From the NCBI GenBank assembly GCA_017646335.1, contig JAGCMT010000052.1, forward strand, positions 1 through 53,783: a stretch of 53,783 bases of DNA. The letters are read 5' to 3'. The notes under the pieces were generated by a model. The model did not search any database, had not been told where the DNA came from, and saw nothing but the letters and a program-made list of their open reading frames with translations. Position numbers and translations under genes: made by a program. Origin of the DNA: Burkholderiaceae bacterium. Its GTDB lineage: Bacteria > Pseudomonadota > Gammaproteobacteria > Burkholderiales > Burkholderiaceae_F. Each line of letters begins with the position of its first letter. Positions within the stretch are counted from its first letter, which is position 1. This document shows positions 20,438 to 29,391 of the stretch, piece after piece.

Positions 20438-20470
20438 AAAGGGTTAAACCTAAGGGTTTAGCCCTTTTTT
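20438..20470 (+). terminator. Terminator after yjiHG
   Basis: A 12-bp stem with one G-U pair (20439-20450 with 20454-20465, loop TAA) is followed by a run of T, about 30 bases after the yjiG stop. Confidence 0.85.
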
Positions 20471-20566
20471 CATGCCCTTTTTTAGTGGGTATCCATTACA
20501 ATCTCTAAGACTGACGTTTTGATCAAAAGACGTTGTTTTTCAACAAATTTTGAAAGGAATACTCCA

Positions 20567-21688
20567 ATGGTTCAACAATATCTCGAGGACCTCAAAGAAG
20601 TTGTTAACGTTGACTGCGGCACGGCTTGCATCGAAGGCGTGAAGACGGTTGCACAAACGTTCGTGCGTCACTTGGAAGAAATCGGCTTTACGGCTGAATT
20701 GGTGCACTTGGCTGACGACGTCGGCCCCGCCGTTTACGCTACGAACAAGCCGGGTGCTGAACGCTTTGACGTGATGCTCAACGGTCACTTGGATACGGTT
20801 TTCCAAGCCGGTACGGTTGCTGAACGTCCGATGACGATCAACGGTGACCGCGCTTACGGTCCGGGCGTTTTGGACTGCAAGGCCGGTTTGATGACGGTTA
20901 TCCACGCTTTGAAGAAGTTGCCGAAGGAAACGTTGGACAAGTTGGCTATCTTGGTCGCTTTCAACCCGGACGAAGAAACGGGTTCCGTTCGCTCCCACCA
21001 CTGGTTGGAAGAATGCGCTGCCAAGTCTGACCGCGCTTTGATCTTCGAACCGGCTCGTGAAGGCGGTGAATTGGTTTGCGCTCGTAAGGGTTCCTCCGTT
21101 TACAACGCTACGTTCCATGGCGTTTCCGCTCACGCCGGTAACAACCCGGAACGCGGTTGCGACGCTAACCTCGCTATGATGAAGTTCTTGCTCGCTGTGA
21201 AGGAACTCCACGACTGGGATCGCGGTATCACGATCAACCCGGGTTTCATCCACGGTGGTACGGTTGCTAACGTTGTTTCTGACTCCGCTAAGTGCGCTAT
21301 CGACTTGCGCGTCTGGCAAGACGAAGACTACAACGAAGTCCATGCCAAGATCATGGAACTCGCTAAGCAAGAATGGGTTCCGGGTGTGACGCAAGAAATC
21401 GTTGAAGCCAACCACCACGCTGCTATGCCGTTGTCCGAATCCACCAAGGCTATGGCCGGTGACATCGAAGAAGCTGCTCGTCTCGAAGGTTACGACATTG
21501 CTTGGATGAAGGCCGGTGGCGCTTCCGACGGTAACACGACGGCCGGTATGGGCGTCCCGACGTTGGACGGTCTCGGTCCTGTCGGCGGTGGCATGCACTG
21601 CGACAAGGAATACTTGGAAATCAACTCCATCGAAAAGCACATCAAGGTTGCAATGCGCTTCTTCACGTTGATCGCTGAACGCAAGTAA
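20567..21688 (+). CDS. M20 family metallopeptidase (glutamate carboxypeptidase / CPG2-like)
   Basis: This 373-residue zinc hydrolase has every M20 motif: GHLDTV with the first metal ligand, GPGVLDCKAG with the bridging Asp, NPDEETGS with the catalytic Glu pair, the third metal ligand region at FEPAREGG, and the last His in GGMHCDKEY. A dimerisation domain (about residues 170-285, with HGVSAHAG) lies inside the catalytic domain. The closest recognisable group is carboxypeptidase G2, which removes C-terminal glutamate from peptides or folates. No signal peptide is seen, so it should act in the cytoplasm. The ATG at 20567 has AAAGGA upstream; an upstream extension of the frame is not supported. 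Codon bias is very strong, suggesting abundant product. With yjiHG it may import and split a glutamyl compound (inference). Confidence 0.85.
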   Translation: MVQQYLEDLKEVVNVDCGTACIEGVKTVAQTFVRHLEEIGFTAELVHLADDVGPAVYATNKPGAERFDVMLNGHLDTVFQAGTVAERPMTINGDRAYGPGVLDCKAGLMTVIHALKKLPKETLDKLAILVAFNPDEETGSVRSHHWLEECAAKSDRALIFEPAREGGELVCARKGSSVYNATFHGVSAHAGNNPERGCDANLAMMKFLLAVKELHDWDRGITINPGFIHGGTVANVVSDSAKCAIDLRVWQDEDYNEVHAKIMELAKQEWVPGVTQEIVEANHHAAMPLSESTKAMAGDIEEAARLEGYDIAWMKAGGASDGNTTAGMGVPTLDGLGPVGGGMHCDKEYLEINSIEKHIKVAMRFFTLIAERK

Positions 21689-21712
21689 TCCTCTACTTCT
21701 ATTGAAGTCATT

Positions 21713-21743
21713 AAACCCGACTCGATGAGTCGGGTTTATTTTT
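21713..21743 (+). terminator. Terminator after the M20 peptidase
   Basis: A perfect 11-bp stem (21713-21723 with 21727-21737) and 3-base loop are followed by a T-rich tract. Confidence 0.9.
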
Positions 21744-21810
21744 TCACAAAATAGGCAAAAGACTTTATATATCCGTGAATTACTCAAGCACCGACCGAGC
21801 GATTCTGTCA

Positions 21811-21816
21811 TACTAT
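21811..21816 (+). promoter_or_regulatory. Candidate -10 box for the trp leader
   Basis: TACTAT stands 40 bases before the leader ATG. No good -35 is seen at 16-18 bases, so the promoter may be weak or need an activator. An overlapping TATAGT at 21814-21819 is an alternative. Confidence 0.3.
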
Positions 21817-21855
21817 AGTCATCTCTCCTAGTTATGTTTCTCTGGAGACAGGGAT

Positions 21856-21909
21856 ATGCTCCTTTTCGTACAACACCAATTTTTCAGCTGGCGCTGGCGC
21901 ATCCGATAA
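21856..21909 (+). CDS. trpL: trp leader peptide (17 residues, two Trp codons)
   Basis: The short frame MLLFVQHQFFSWRWRIR has Trp at positions 12 and 14, a ribosome-binding site GGAGA seven bases upstream, and a TAA stop that runs directly into the first arm of an attenuator. Two Trp codons close together just before a regulatory hairpin upstream of trpB are the hallmark of ribosome-mediated attenuation, as in enteric trpL (WW). The sequence itself is not related to E. coli TrpL. The product has no role beyond sensing charged tRNA-Trp. Confidence 0.88.
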   Translation: MLLFVQHQFFSWRWRIR

Positions 21910-21981
21910 AGCGGGTGTGTAGATTGTTGTTGCTACGAAAACTCTTTACCCGCTTTCGAAGTCTAAAGCGGGTTTTCTTTT
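21908..21981 (+). promoter_or_regulatory. Three-segment transcription attenuator controlling trpB
   Basis: The 9-mer AAAGCGGGT occurs twice (21908-21916 and 21965-21973) and its exact complement ACCCGCTTT once between them (21948-21956). Pairing of the complement with the second copy makes a 9-bp intrinsic terminator followed by TTTCTTTT. Pairing with the first copy destroys it. The first copy overlaps the leader stop codon. A ribosome that finishes the leader (Trp plentiful) should mask it and allow termination, while one stalled on the Trp codons 11-19 bases upstream should leave it free and cause read-through. The layout is seen in the sequence; the mechanism is established for trp operons. 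Confidence 0.88.
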
Positions 21982-22046
21982 GAACGCCACCAAGCTTCAC
22001 CAACGATCCGCTTCAGACCAAGGTTAATTTTTTTGGACGGATCATC

Positions 22047-23297
22047 ATGACGAAACTCAACGCTTACTTCGGTCAATTCGGCGGTCAATTCGTAGACCCC
22101 GCATTAAAGCCTGCACTCGATGAATTGGAAGCCACCTTTGTTGAAGCACAAAACGATCCGGCTTTCCAAAAAGAACTCACGAACCTTTTGAATAATTTCG
22201 GCGGGCGCCCCACTCCCTTGACGCTTTGCCGCAATTTAACCCAAGGCACGCAAACCACGCTTTACCTCAAGCGCGAAGATTTGATGCACGGCGGCGCTCA
22301 TAAAACCAATCAAGTCTTGGGCCAAGCCCTGCTCGCCAAACGCATGAAAAAGACCCGTATCATCGCTGAAACGGGCGCCGGACAACATGGGGTCGCGACG
22401 GCATTGGCTTGCGCCTTAATGGGTTTTGAATGCGTGATTTACATGGGTGCAAAAGACATCGAACGACAAAAGCCCAACGTCTTTCGAATGGAATTGATGG
22501 GAGCGGAAGTTCGTGCCGTCACGGACGGTTCCGCTACACTCAAAGAAGCGTGCGATGCCGCCCTCAAAGACTGGGTTGAAAATCATGAAACAACGCACTA
22601 TATGATCGGTACGGCAGCCGGTCCTCACCCGTTCCCGACCCTTGTGCGCGAATTCCAAAAGGTCATTGGCGAAGAAGCCAAGCGTCAATTCGTAGAATTT
22701 GAAAAAGAATTGCCCGATGCCGTCATCGCTTGCGTGGGCGGCGGCTCCAATGCCATCGGTCTATTCAATGACTTCATCCCGGAAGAAACGGTTCAATTGA
22801 TCGGGGTCGAACCGGCCGGTCTCGGTATGAATACGCCGATGCACGGTGCCACCCTTCAAACCGGTAAAGAAGGCGTTTTCTTCGGTGCCAATTCGCTCAA
22901 TATGCAAAACGAAAAGGGCGAAATCGAAGAGTCTTATTCGATTGCAGCCGGTTTGGATTTCCCATCCGTGGGTCCGCAACATGCTTACCTTCAATCGATC
23001 GGTCGTGCCCAATACGTCGGCGTCACCGACGCAGAAGCCTTAGAAGCCTTTATGCTCTTGTCGTTGAAGGAAGGCATCATCCCCGCCTTGGAAAGCGCTC
23101 ATGCGCTCGCCTACGCGCTTAAAATGATGAAGGAAAATCCGGACAAGCCACAAAAGTTGATCGTCAATCTTTCCGGTCGCGGTGACAAAGACATTTTCCA
23201 AGTACGTGAACGCTTCGTTGAAGACGACGTGATGGTTAACGGTCATTTGACTGCGGAATCTCTTGAGCTCTTCCGCAAAAAGTTTTTCCAAAACTAA
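22047..23297 (+). CDS. trpB: Tryptophan synthase beta subunit, stand-alone, enteric-like
   Basis: TrpB condenses indole with serine to tryptophan using PLP. The 416-residue product has the PLP lysine in [20 protein letters not shown] (K86), the GAGQHG and GGGSNAIG loops, and the C-terminal GRGDKD motif. Its wording follows the E. coli/enteric type (for example HGGAHKTNQ where betaproteobacterial TrpB reads HTGAHKVNN, and [11 protein letters not shown]). The C-terminal tail, about 20 residues after GRGDKDIF, is longer and different. No trpA or other trp gene is adjacent. It is preceded by its own leader peptide and attenuator and followed by a strong terminator, so it is a monocistronic unit. 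Inference: indole scavenging, with the gene acquired from an enteric-like donor. Confidence 0.95.
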   Translation: MTKLNAYFGQFGGQFVDPALKPALDELEATFVEAQNDPAFQKELTNLLNNFGGRPTPLTLCRNLTQGTQTTLYLKREDLMHGGAHKTNQVLGQALLAKRMKKTRIIAETGAGQHGVATALACALMGFECVIYMGAKDIERQKPNVFRMELMGAEVRAVTDGSATLKEACDAALKDWVENHETTHYMIGTAAGPHPFPTLVREFQKVIGEEAKRQFVEFEKELPDAVIACVGGGSNAIGLFNDFIPEETVQLIGVEPAGLGMNTPMHGATLQTGKEGVFFGANSLNMQNEKGEIEESYSIAAGLDFPSVGPQHAYLQSIGRAQYVGVTDAEALEAFMLLSLKEGIIPALESAHALAYALKMMKENPDKPQKLIVNLSGRGDKDIFQVRERFVEDDVMVNGHLTAESLELFRKKFFQN

Positions 23298-23308
23298 GCG
23301 CTAATTGA

Positions 23309-23343
23309 GCAAAAAGGGCACGAGATTTTCGTGCCCTTTTTGC
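23309..23343 (+). terminator. Bidirectional terminator between trpB and hflX
   Basis: A perfect 15-bp stem (23309-23323 with 23329-23343) and 5-base loop with A and T runs on the two arms lie between the convergent stops of trpB and hflX. Confidence 0.92.
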
Positions 23344-23345
23344 TA

Positions 23346-24512
23346 TTACTCGACTTCGTATTCCCACTGTTCGGGTTCACGAGGAACGCTCTTATTTTGT
23401 TCCTTGATTTCACGAGCCTTTTCAAGGATCGCTTCGCGAAGCAAATCCAAACCGATATTTTTGAGTGCCGACACACGCACGGCTTCGATTTCGCCGTGCG
23501 CATTACGAAGGATCTCCGGTTCCAAATCCGTTTGGTCGATCTTGTTCAAAACGATAATCGCCGGAATCTCATGCGCATCGATTTCCGCCAACACCTTATT
23601 GACTTCAACGATTTGATCGTCCTTGGCAATGCTCGAGGCATCCACCACATGCAAAAGGATATCGGCATGCACCGTTTCGTCCAACGTCGATTTAAAGGCT
23701 TCGACCAATTGGTGAGGCAAGCCGCGAATGAAACCCACGGTATCGCTTAAAACCACACTCTCCCCGTCACCCACGTAGCAGCGTCGTGCTGTCGTATCAA
23801 GCGTAGCAAAGAGTTGGTTTTCCGCATAAACGGCCGATTTCGTCAACGTATTGAAAAGGGTGGATTTACCGGCATTGGTGTAACCCACGATCGACAAACT
23901 GACGATTTCACCGCGATGACGGCTCTTTCTTTGGGTGTCGCGTTGGCGAGAAAGCTTCTTTAACTGCTCGCGCAACTGTTTGATGCGAACACCGATCATA
24001 CGGCGGTCCAATTCGATCTGCTTTTCACCCGGGCCGCCCGTTTTACTCAAACCACCTCGTTGACGTTCCAAGTGAGTCCAACCGCGAACCAAACGCGTGG
24101 AGAGGTGTTCAAGGCGAGCCAATTCCACCTGCAAGCGACCTTCTTTACTGCGTGCACGGCGCTGAAAGATCTCCAAAATCAACTGCGTTCGATCCAGAAT
24201 CGGCACGCCGACCGCGCGCTCGATGTTACGTTGTTGAGCAGCCGTCAATGCCACATCAAACACCACCAGACCGGCCGCACACTCTTCGACTTCGAACTTC
24301 AGCTCTTCGATCTTACCGCTACCTAAATACGTCGCTGGATCGGGTTTATCGCGCTTAGCGAGCATCATACCCACGGGATCCAAGCCGTCGCTTCGAACGA
24401 GCTCGGTTAACTCTTCCGGTGCATCCGGGTGGCTCTCACGCCCCGTGGCGACACAAACCAAATAAGCTCGCGGTGAGACTTCTTTGGCTTGATCGATTTG
24501 AAAAACTGTCAT
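23346..24512 (-). CDS. hflX: GTPase HflX (ribosome rescue/splitting)
   Basis: HflX is an Obg-like GTPase that splits stalled 70S ribosomes. The 388-residue product has the N-terminal HflX domain with the glycine-rich segment RGGLSKTGGPGEKQIELDRR. The G domain follows with G1 GYTNAGKST, G3 DTVGFIRGLP and G4 NKID. The ATG at 24512 is preferred; a TTG eight codons upstream extends the frame without support. It follows hfq as usual, but hflK does not come next: the convergent plus-strand trpB does. Confidence 0.95.
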   Translation of the reverse strand: MTVFQIDQAKEVSPRAYLVCVATGRESHPDAPEELTELVRSDGLDPVGMMLAKRDKPDPATYLGSGKIEELKFEVEECAAGLVVFDVALTAAQQRNIERAVGVPILDRTQLILEIFQRRARSKEGRLQVELARLEHLSTRLVRGWTHLERQRGGLSKTGGPGEKQIELDRRMIGVRIKQLREQLKKLSRQRDTQRKSRHRGEIVSLSIVGYTNAGKSTLFNTLTKSAVYAENQLFATLDTTARRCYVGDGESVVLSDTVGFIRGLPHQLVEAFKSTLDETVHADILLHVVDASSIAKDDQIVEVNKVLAEIDAHEIPAIIVLNKIDQTDLEPEILRNAHGEIEAVRVSALKNIGLDLLREAILEKAREIKEQNKSVPREPEQWEYEVE

Positions 24513-24534
24513 GAAATTTCTTTCGTAAAAAGAC

Positions 24535-24575
24535 AAAAGAGTGCGTCAACGCATCCCTGCCCGACACACTCTTTT
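24535..24575 (-). terminator. Terminator between hfq and hflX
   Basis: A 9-bp stem (24535-24543 with 24567-24575) encloses a 23-base loop that can pair further (GTC/GAC). On the minus strand it ends in TTTTG, 24 bases after the hfq stop. It would reduce read-through into hflX. Confidence 0.6.
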
Positions 24576-24598
24576 CACTCAACTAATGAGACAACGAA

Positions 24599-24838
24599 TT
24601 ACTCTTCGTCGTGCATCATGTTGGGCATGTTCACCGGCTTGGTCGGAACGACCGTGCTGATGGCATGCTTGTAAACCATTTGCGTGACCGTGTTGCGCAA
24701 AAGAACAACGTATTGGTCAAAAGATTCAACTTGGCCTTGGAGCTTGATACCGTTCACCAAGTAGATGGACACAGGGATGTGTTCCTTACGAAGGATGTTC
24801 AAGAACGGATCTTGTAAGAGTTGGCCTTTATTCGTCAT
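24599..24838 (-). CDS. hfq: RNA chaperone Hfq
   Basis: Hfq is the hexameric Sm-like chaperone that pairs small RNAs with mRNAs. The 79-residue product has Sm1 ([27 protein letters not shown]) and Sm2 (with VYKHAIST) and a very short Met/Pro-containing tail. GAGGA precedes the ATG. It lies between der and hflX in the standard order. Confidence 0.98.
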   Translation of the reverse strand: MTNKGQLLQDPFLNILRKEHIPVSIYLVNGIKLQGQVESFDQYVVLLRNTVTQMVYKHAISTVVPTKPVNMPNMMHDEE

Positions 24839-24882
24839 TTTTATTATCCTCTGAGCGCTTTTGATTCGCGCTTCTTGTTGTT

Positions 24883-24930
24883 GGCGGGAAAATAGTCCCG
24901 CCGGCTATCAGTACACGTGCGTAGTGTACA
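24883..24930 (-). other. Two small hairpins between der and hfq
   Basis: A 7-bp stem GGCGGGA/TCCCGCC (24883-24902) and a 6-bp stem GTACAC/GTGTAC (24912-24930) lie in the 100-base gap. Neither has a T run on the minus strand, so they are not clear terminators. They may be leader structure for hfq or weak termination after der. Confidence 0.35.
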
Positions 24931-24938
24931 CAAAAAAA

Positions 24939-26276
24939 TTACTTATCCACATAGGGGTTATGGTTAATCTTGAATTCGATTCGCAACGGCGTACCGGCCA
25001 AATCGAATTTATCACGGAACCAACCTTCCAAGTAGCGACGATAACTGTCGGGCACGGCTTGGAGAGCATTACCGTGGATAACCACCACCGGGGGATTCTG
25101 ACCGCCTTGGTGAGCATAACGCAACTTCGGACGGATACCCTTCACACGCGGAGGCGATTGACGTTCAACGGCTTCAATCAAAGCGCGCGTCAACTTCGGC
25201 GTGGAGAGCTTCGTAAAGGCAGCGGCGTGAGCATCCGAGACCGCCTTCATCAAGTGGTTCAAACCGTTACGCTTCAATGCGGAGATACGGATTTGACGAG
25301 CCCAATTCAAGAAGTAGAGCTTGTGTTCCAATTCCTCATCGATGCGGCTACGTTCGTAGCTATCGAGCATTTCCCACTTATTGATGGCAACGACCAAAGC
25401 ACGACCGCTCTCGAGCACGTAACCGGCGATGTGAGCGTCATGTTCCGTGATCCCTTCGATGGCATCCAACACAAGAATCACCACGTTGGCATCGGCAATG
25501 GCTTGCAACGTTTTCACCACGGAGAACTTTTCGATGGCTTCAAAAACCTTGCCCTTGCGACGAAGACCGGCCGTATCAATCAAGCAATAATCACGACCTT
25601 CGTAGTCGAAGTCCACACGAATGGCGTCACGGGTGGTACCGGCCATATCGAAAGCGATCAAGCGTTCTTCACCGAGCAAAGCGTTGATCAACGTGCTCTT
25701 ACCGGCGTTCGGGCGACCGGCAACGGCCACCTTCACCTTCGGAAGCTTGCCTTCTTCAAGTTCTTCTTCCGGTTCATCTTCTTGTTCCGGGCACTTACCC
25801 AAAGCCAATTCGATCAAACCGTGCACGCCATGACCGTGAGAGGCGGAGATCAAAAGCGGCTCGCCCATCGACAATTCATAGAATTCGCTTGCGACAATCG
25901 CATCCAAACCTTCAGCCTTGTTGACGGCCAAGATAACCGGGCGATTGGCACGGCGCAAACGTTGAGCGATGCGTTGATCATGCGGGGTCAAACCGGTACG
26001 AGCATCGGTGACAAAAATCACGACATCGGCTTCTTCAATGGCAAGCTCGGCTTGGCTAGCCATTTCCTTGACGATACCTTGGCTCTTAACGGGTTCAAAA
26101 CCGCCCGTATCAATCACGATATAAGGACGAGGACCGACGCGACCTTCACCGTATTGGCGGTCACGGGTCAAGCCCGGAAAGTCTGCAACCAAGGCGTCAC
26201 GGGAACGCGTCAATCGGTTAAAAAGGGTCGACTTACCCACATTGGGGCGACCGACTAAAGCAACAACAGGTAACAT
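24939..26276 (-). CDS. der: GTPase Der (EngA), ribosome assembly
   Basis: Der matures the 50S subunit. The 445-residue product has two tandem G domains, with G1 motifs GRPNVGKST (residues 9-17) and GRPNAGKST (near 190), and a C-terminal KH-like domain. An acidic linker ([14 protein letters not shown]) separates the G domains. It starts two bases after bamB and is the tail of the long operon that begins at ndk or rlmN. Confidence 0.97.
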   Translation of the reverse strand: MLPVVALVGRPNVGKSTLFNRLTRSRDALVADFPGLTRDRQYGEGRVGPRPYIVIDTGGFEPVKSQGIVKEMASQAELAIEEADVVIFVTDARTGLTPHDQRIAQRLRRANRPVILAVNKAEGLDAIVASEFYELSMGEPLLISASHGHGVHGLIELALGKCPEQEDEPEEELEEGKLPKVKVAVAGRPNAGKSTLINALLGEERLIAFDMAGTTRDAIRVDFDYEGRDYCLIDTAGLRRKGKVFEAIEKFSVVKTLQAIADANVVILVLDAIEGITEHDAHIAGYVLESGRALVVAINKWEMLDSYERSRIDEELEHKLYFLNWARQIRISALKRNGLNHLMKAVSDAHAAAFTKLSTPKLTRALIEAVERQSPPRVKGIRPKLRYAHQGGQNPPVVVIHGNALQAVPDSYRRYLEGWFRDKFDLAGTPLRIEFKINHNPYVDK

Positions 26277-26278
26277 CG

Positions 26279-27388
26279 TTAGCGCACCTTAATGTAAGCA
26301 ACTTCCCCTTCTTCAGTTTGGAAGATTGCACCTTGTTCATAGGGTTGAGGCGTCGAAACGATCGCGCCGTCCAAATCCGTACGGCCGATCACTTCACCGC
26401 TTTCCGGATTCACGAAGTGGACATAGCCTTCTTGGTCCGTCACGGCCAACACACCGGCAAACGGCAACATGGCACGAACACCGCGCCACTTAAACGTATC
26501 GGCACGCCACACCGGAATACCGCGATTACGTTCGAAAGTGATAATTTCACTGGCGGTGTTACCGACGTACACAAAGCGATCGTCAGCCACCGGCGGTGTC
26601 ATCGCCGTCACGTCGTGAGTCCAACGCAATTGACCGTTTTGGCTATCCATACAAACCAAGCGACCTTGGAAAGCGGATGCACAAAGCAAATCGCCATTGG
26701 CCATCGGCTCACCCAAGATGTCGACCAAGCGTTCGACTTCCGTAATACCACGAGCTTCGGAAATCAAAGCTTGCCAAATCGGGCGACCTTGCGGATTGAG
26801 ACCCAAGATAAAACCGTTGGATTGACCGACCAAAATCATCGGACCGAAGAACTTCATTTGAGAAGCGTTCTTCACCGTCAAGGACGGTGCTTGGCGTTGA
26901 TAGCGCCAGCGTTGTTCACCGGTCACGGCATCGAATGCCGTCACACGCGTGTCAGCCGTACGAACGATCACCAAACCGTTACCGACCAACGGCACGGCAT
27001 CGATTTCGCTCGTCATGAATTGAGACCAGAGGCGTTGACCGTCGGCATTCAAAACCACCAACTCGCCCTTTTCCGTCCCAACGGCCACCGTATAACCGTC
27101 ACTACCGACACCGGCAGAGATCGGAGCGTCCACTTCGAAGCTCCAGATTTCATCGCCGTCTTCCGCATTCAAGCGATACACTTGATCGCCACCGGCTACA
27201 TAAACGGATTGACCGACAACGGCGGGCACCAAGAAATTCGTCAAGCTTTCGCCGACACTCGTACTCCAAACCACTTCCGGTTCAGCAATCGAGTGGTACT
27301 TCTCAAGTTCTTTCGGAATCTGAGAACTCGGAGAGCTGCAAGCAGCTAACAACACGGCGCTCGAAAGAGCCAACAGAGCTTTTTTCAT
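26279..27388 (-). CDS. bamB: Outer membrane assembly lipoprotein BamB
   Basis: BamB is the beta-propeller lipoprotein of the BAM complex that inserts outer membrane proteins. A lipoprotein signal peptide is clear ([17 protein letters not shown], lipidated Cys17). Repeats of the PQQ-like type follow, with W and G at regular spacing (for example [48 protein letters not shown]). Length and neighbours (yfgM upstream, der downstream) are standard. Confidence 0.95.
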   Translation of the reverse strand: MKKALLALSSAVLLAACSSPSSQIPKELEKYHSIAEPEVVWSTSVGESLTNFLVPAVVGQSVYVAGGDQVYRLNAEDGDEIWSFEVDAPISAGVGSDGYTVAVGTEKGELVVLNADGQRLWSQFMTSEIDAVPLVGNGLVIVRTADTRVTAFDAVTGEQRWRYQRQAPSLTVKNASQMKFFGPMILVGQSNGFILGLNPQGRPIWQALISEARGITEVERLVDILGEPMANGDLLCASAFQGRLVCMDSQNGQLRWTHDVTAMTPPVADDRFVYVGNTASEIITFERNRGIPVWRADTFKWRGVRAMLPFAGVLAVTDQEGYVHFVNPESGEVIGRTDLDGAIVSTPQPYEQGAIFQTEEGEVAYIKVR

Positions 27389-27400
27389 ATATCAAAACCC

Positions 27401-28042
27401 TTACTTTTGAATTTCAGGTAACGCTTGAAGCTTCAAGTTCACAAAACCGGCCAACGTTTGATCAATCGGTTGTGCCATCGCGGCTTCCCATTGGGCACGA
27501 GCGTTAGCCACATCACCCTTGGCAAAATAGATGTCACCCATACGGTCCTTGACCATGGCCACTTCCTTGGCTGCCGGCTTGGCATCGTTTAACAACTTTA
27601 ATGCCTCGTCAAAGCGCTTTTGATCGATCATCAAACCGGCCATACGCACGCGAGCAATCGTGTTGTATTCGCTGCGATCGCTTTGATTGATCACCCACGT
27701 CAAATACTTGCCGGCCTTGGCCGTATCGCCCAACGATTCCATGTGCTTGGCTGCACTCAAAGCGCCCAAAGCCGCATAAACCGTGCTACCCGTATCGGCC
27801 AACATCTTGTCGGCAATGTTTTCGATTTGGGCCACGTCGGCGCGACGAATGATCGAGTCTTGCAACGAAGAGTAAGCCACAGCAGCTTCGGCGGCTTGAG
27901 AGCGTTGATACCACTTCCAACCGTTATGAGCCGCAAAACCGATACAAACGATCGTCACGGCCGTCATCGTGAGCGTACCCCACTTGTCCCACCACGCCTT
28001 TAACTCGTCTAAGGACTCTTGTTCTTGTAAATCGTATGCCAT
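27401..28042 (-). CDS. yfgM: YfgM-type ancillary SecYEG translocon subunit (TPR protein)
   Basis: This 213-residue protein has a short cytoplasmic N-terminus containing the family motif DLQEQESLDELKAWWDKWG, one membrane segment (about 25-41) and a periplasmic TPR region. This is the YfgM architecture; YfgM links the translocon with periplasmic chaperones. It lies between hisS and bamB as in E. coli. Confidence 0.92.
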   Translation of the reverse strand: MAYDLQEQESLDELKAWWDKWGTLTMTAVTIVCIGFAAHNGWKWYQRSQAAEAAVAYSSLQDSIIRRADVAQIENIADKMLADTGSTVYAALGALSAAKHMESLGDTAKAGKYLTWVINQSDRSEYNTIARVRMAGLMIDQKRFDEALKLLNDAKPAAKEVAMVKDRMGDIYFAKGDVANARAQWEAAMAQPIDQTLAGFVNLKLQALPEIQK

Positions 28043-28047
28043 CGCGA

Positions 28048-29352
28048 TTATTCCTCAACTTCGAGATCGTCGATATCGACAAAGAAGCGAATGGCGTCTT
28101 CCAACGCGATCGTTTCTTGTTGCATGAAGCGCTCACCCTCTTCACCGAACATGCGCTTGACGGTGACCTTGTGGTTAGCCGTTTCGTCTTCACCGCAAAT
28201 CAAAGCGAACGTGGCACCGCTGGCGTCAGCCTTCTTCATTTGAGACTTGAAGCTACCGGAACCGGCATGAACGATAACGTCGTAACCGGCATCACGCATG
28301 ATTTCACCCAAGTTCATGGCGTAGAGCTGAGAATCGCCACCGGAGTGCATCACATAAAGTTCGGTATCGGGATCGTTATTTTCGTAACCCATTTCACGCA
28401 TCACTTCGAGGATACGCTCGACGCCCATGGCGAAACCGACGCCCGGCGTGGCACGACCGCCCAACATTTCAACGAGCGGGTCATAACGACCGCCACCGCA
28501 AACCGTGGCTTGTGCACCCAACTTATCCGTGACCCATTCGTAAACCGTGTGGTTGTAATAGTCCAAACCGCGAACCAAACGCGGATTGATGCTGTATTCA
28601 ACACCGGCCGTCGAGAGCATTTGTTCCAAACGCTTCAAGAAAGCCAAGGAGTCATCCTTCCAGTAGTCGAGCAAACGCGGAGCGGCTTCGACCATGGCTT
28701 GCATTTCAGGATTCTTCGTATCCAAAATGCGCAACGGGTTCGTGTAGAGACGACGCTTGGCATCTTCATCCAAGATATCTTGGTGAGATTCGAAGTATTG
28801 GATCAACGCTTCGCGGTGAGCCTTGCGTTCGTCAGCATTGCCGAGAGAATTCAATTCGAGCTTGAGCGGCAAAATGCCCAACTCGTCAAACATACGACGA
28901 GCCATCAAGATTTGTTCGACGTCAACGTCCGGACCGCCGAAACCCAAGGCTTCCACGCCCAATTGGTGGAATTGACGATAACGACCGCGTTGGGGACGTT
29001 CGTGGCGGAACATCGGACCGAAGTACCACAAGCGTTGCGGAGCGTTGTAGCAGAGATTGTGTTCAATCACGCTACGAACGACACCGGCCGTGTTTTCCGG
29101 GCGCAAAGCCAATTGCTCACCGTTCAATGAATCGGTGAAACAATACATTTCCTTTTCAACGATGTCGGTCACTTCACCGATACCGCGCTTGAAAAGCGGC
29201 GTTTGTTCGAGAATCGGCGTACGGATTTGCTTGTAACCGTACATTGCCAATACGTCTTGTGCCACGCCTTCAAATTCTGCCCAGATGGGAGCATCGGCAG
29301 GCAAAATGTCGTTCATACCGCGAACGCCGTTAATCTTTTGTGCTTTTGCCAT
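28048..29352 (-). CDS. hisS: Histidyl-tRNA synthetase
   Basis: HisS charges tRNA-His. The class II core is visible: motif 1 near [15 protein letters not shown], motif 2 with [20 protein letters not shown], the histidine motif [14 protein letters not shown], motif 3 [11 protein letters not shown], and a C-terminal anticodon-binding domain. The ATG at 29352 gives 434 residues and the usual N-terminus [18 protein letters not shown]; a GTG or similar start further upstream would overlap the ispG-hisS gap and is not needed. Confidence 0.97.
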   Translation of the reverse strand: MAKAQKINGVRGMNDILPADAPIWAEFEGVAQDVLAMYGYKQIRTPILEQTPLFKRGIGEVTDIVEKEMYCFTDSLNGEQLALRPENTAGVVRSVIEHNLCYNAPQRLWYFGPMFRHERPQRGRYRQFHQLGVEALGFGGPDVDVEQILMARRMFDELGILPLKLELNSLGNADERKAHREALIQYFESHQDILDEDAKRRLYTNPLRILDTKNPEMQAMVEAAPRLLDYWKDDSLAFLKRLEQMLSTAGVEYSINPRLVRGLDYYNHTVYEWVTDKLGAQATVCGGGRYDPLVEMLGGRATPGVGFAMGVERILEVMREMGYENNDPDTELYVMHSGGDSQLYAMNLGEIMRDAGYDVIVHAGSGSFKSQMKKADASGATFALICGEDETANHKVTVKRMFGEEGERFMQQETIALEDAIRFFVDIDDLEVEE

Positions 29353-29391
29353 GGTTCTACTTCTTTCTTTTAAGTCAATCTTCACCAAACA

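Noticed and set aside
21840-22046. T-box or Trp riboswitch as the control of trpB
   Set aside because: No T-box sequence or specifier loop is seen, and the leader peptide with Trp codons explains the structure.
24861-26258. Long plus-strand open frame opposite der
   Set aside because: Shadow of der; composition is not protein-like. The same applies to the frames opposite argG (35348-36721), hisS (28036-29130), argH (49545-51002) and cstA (52578-53654).
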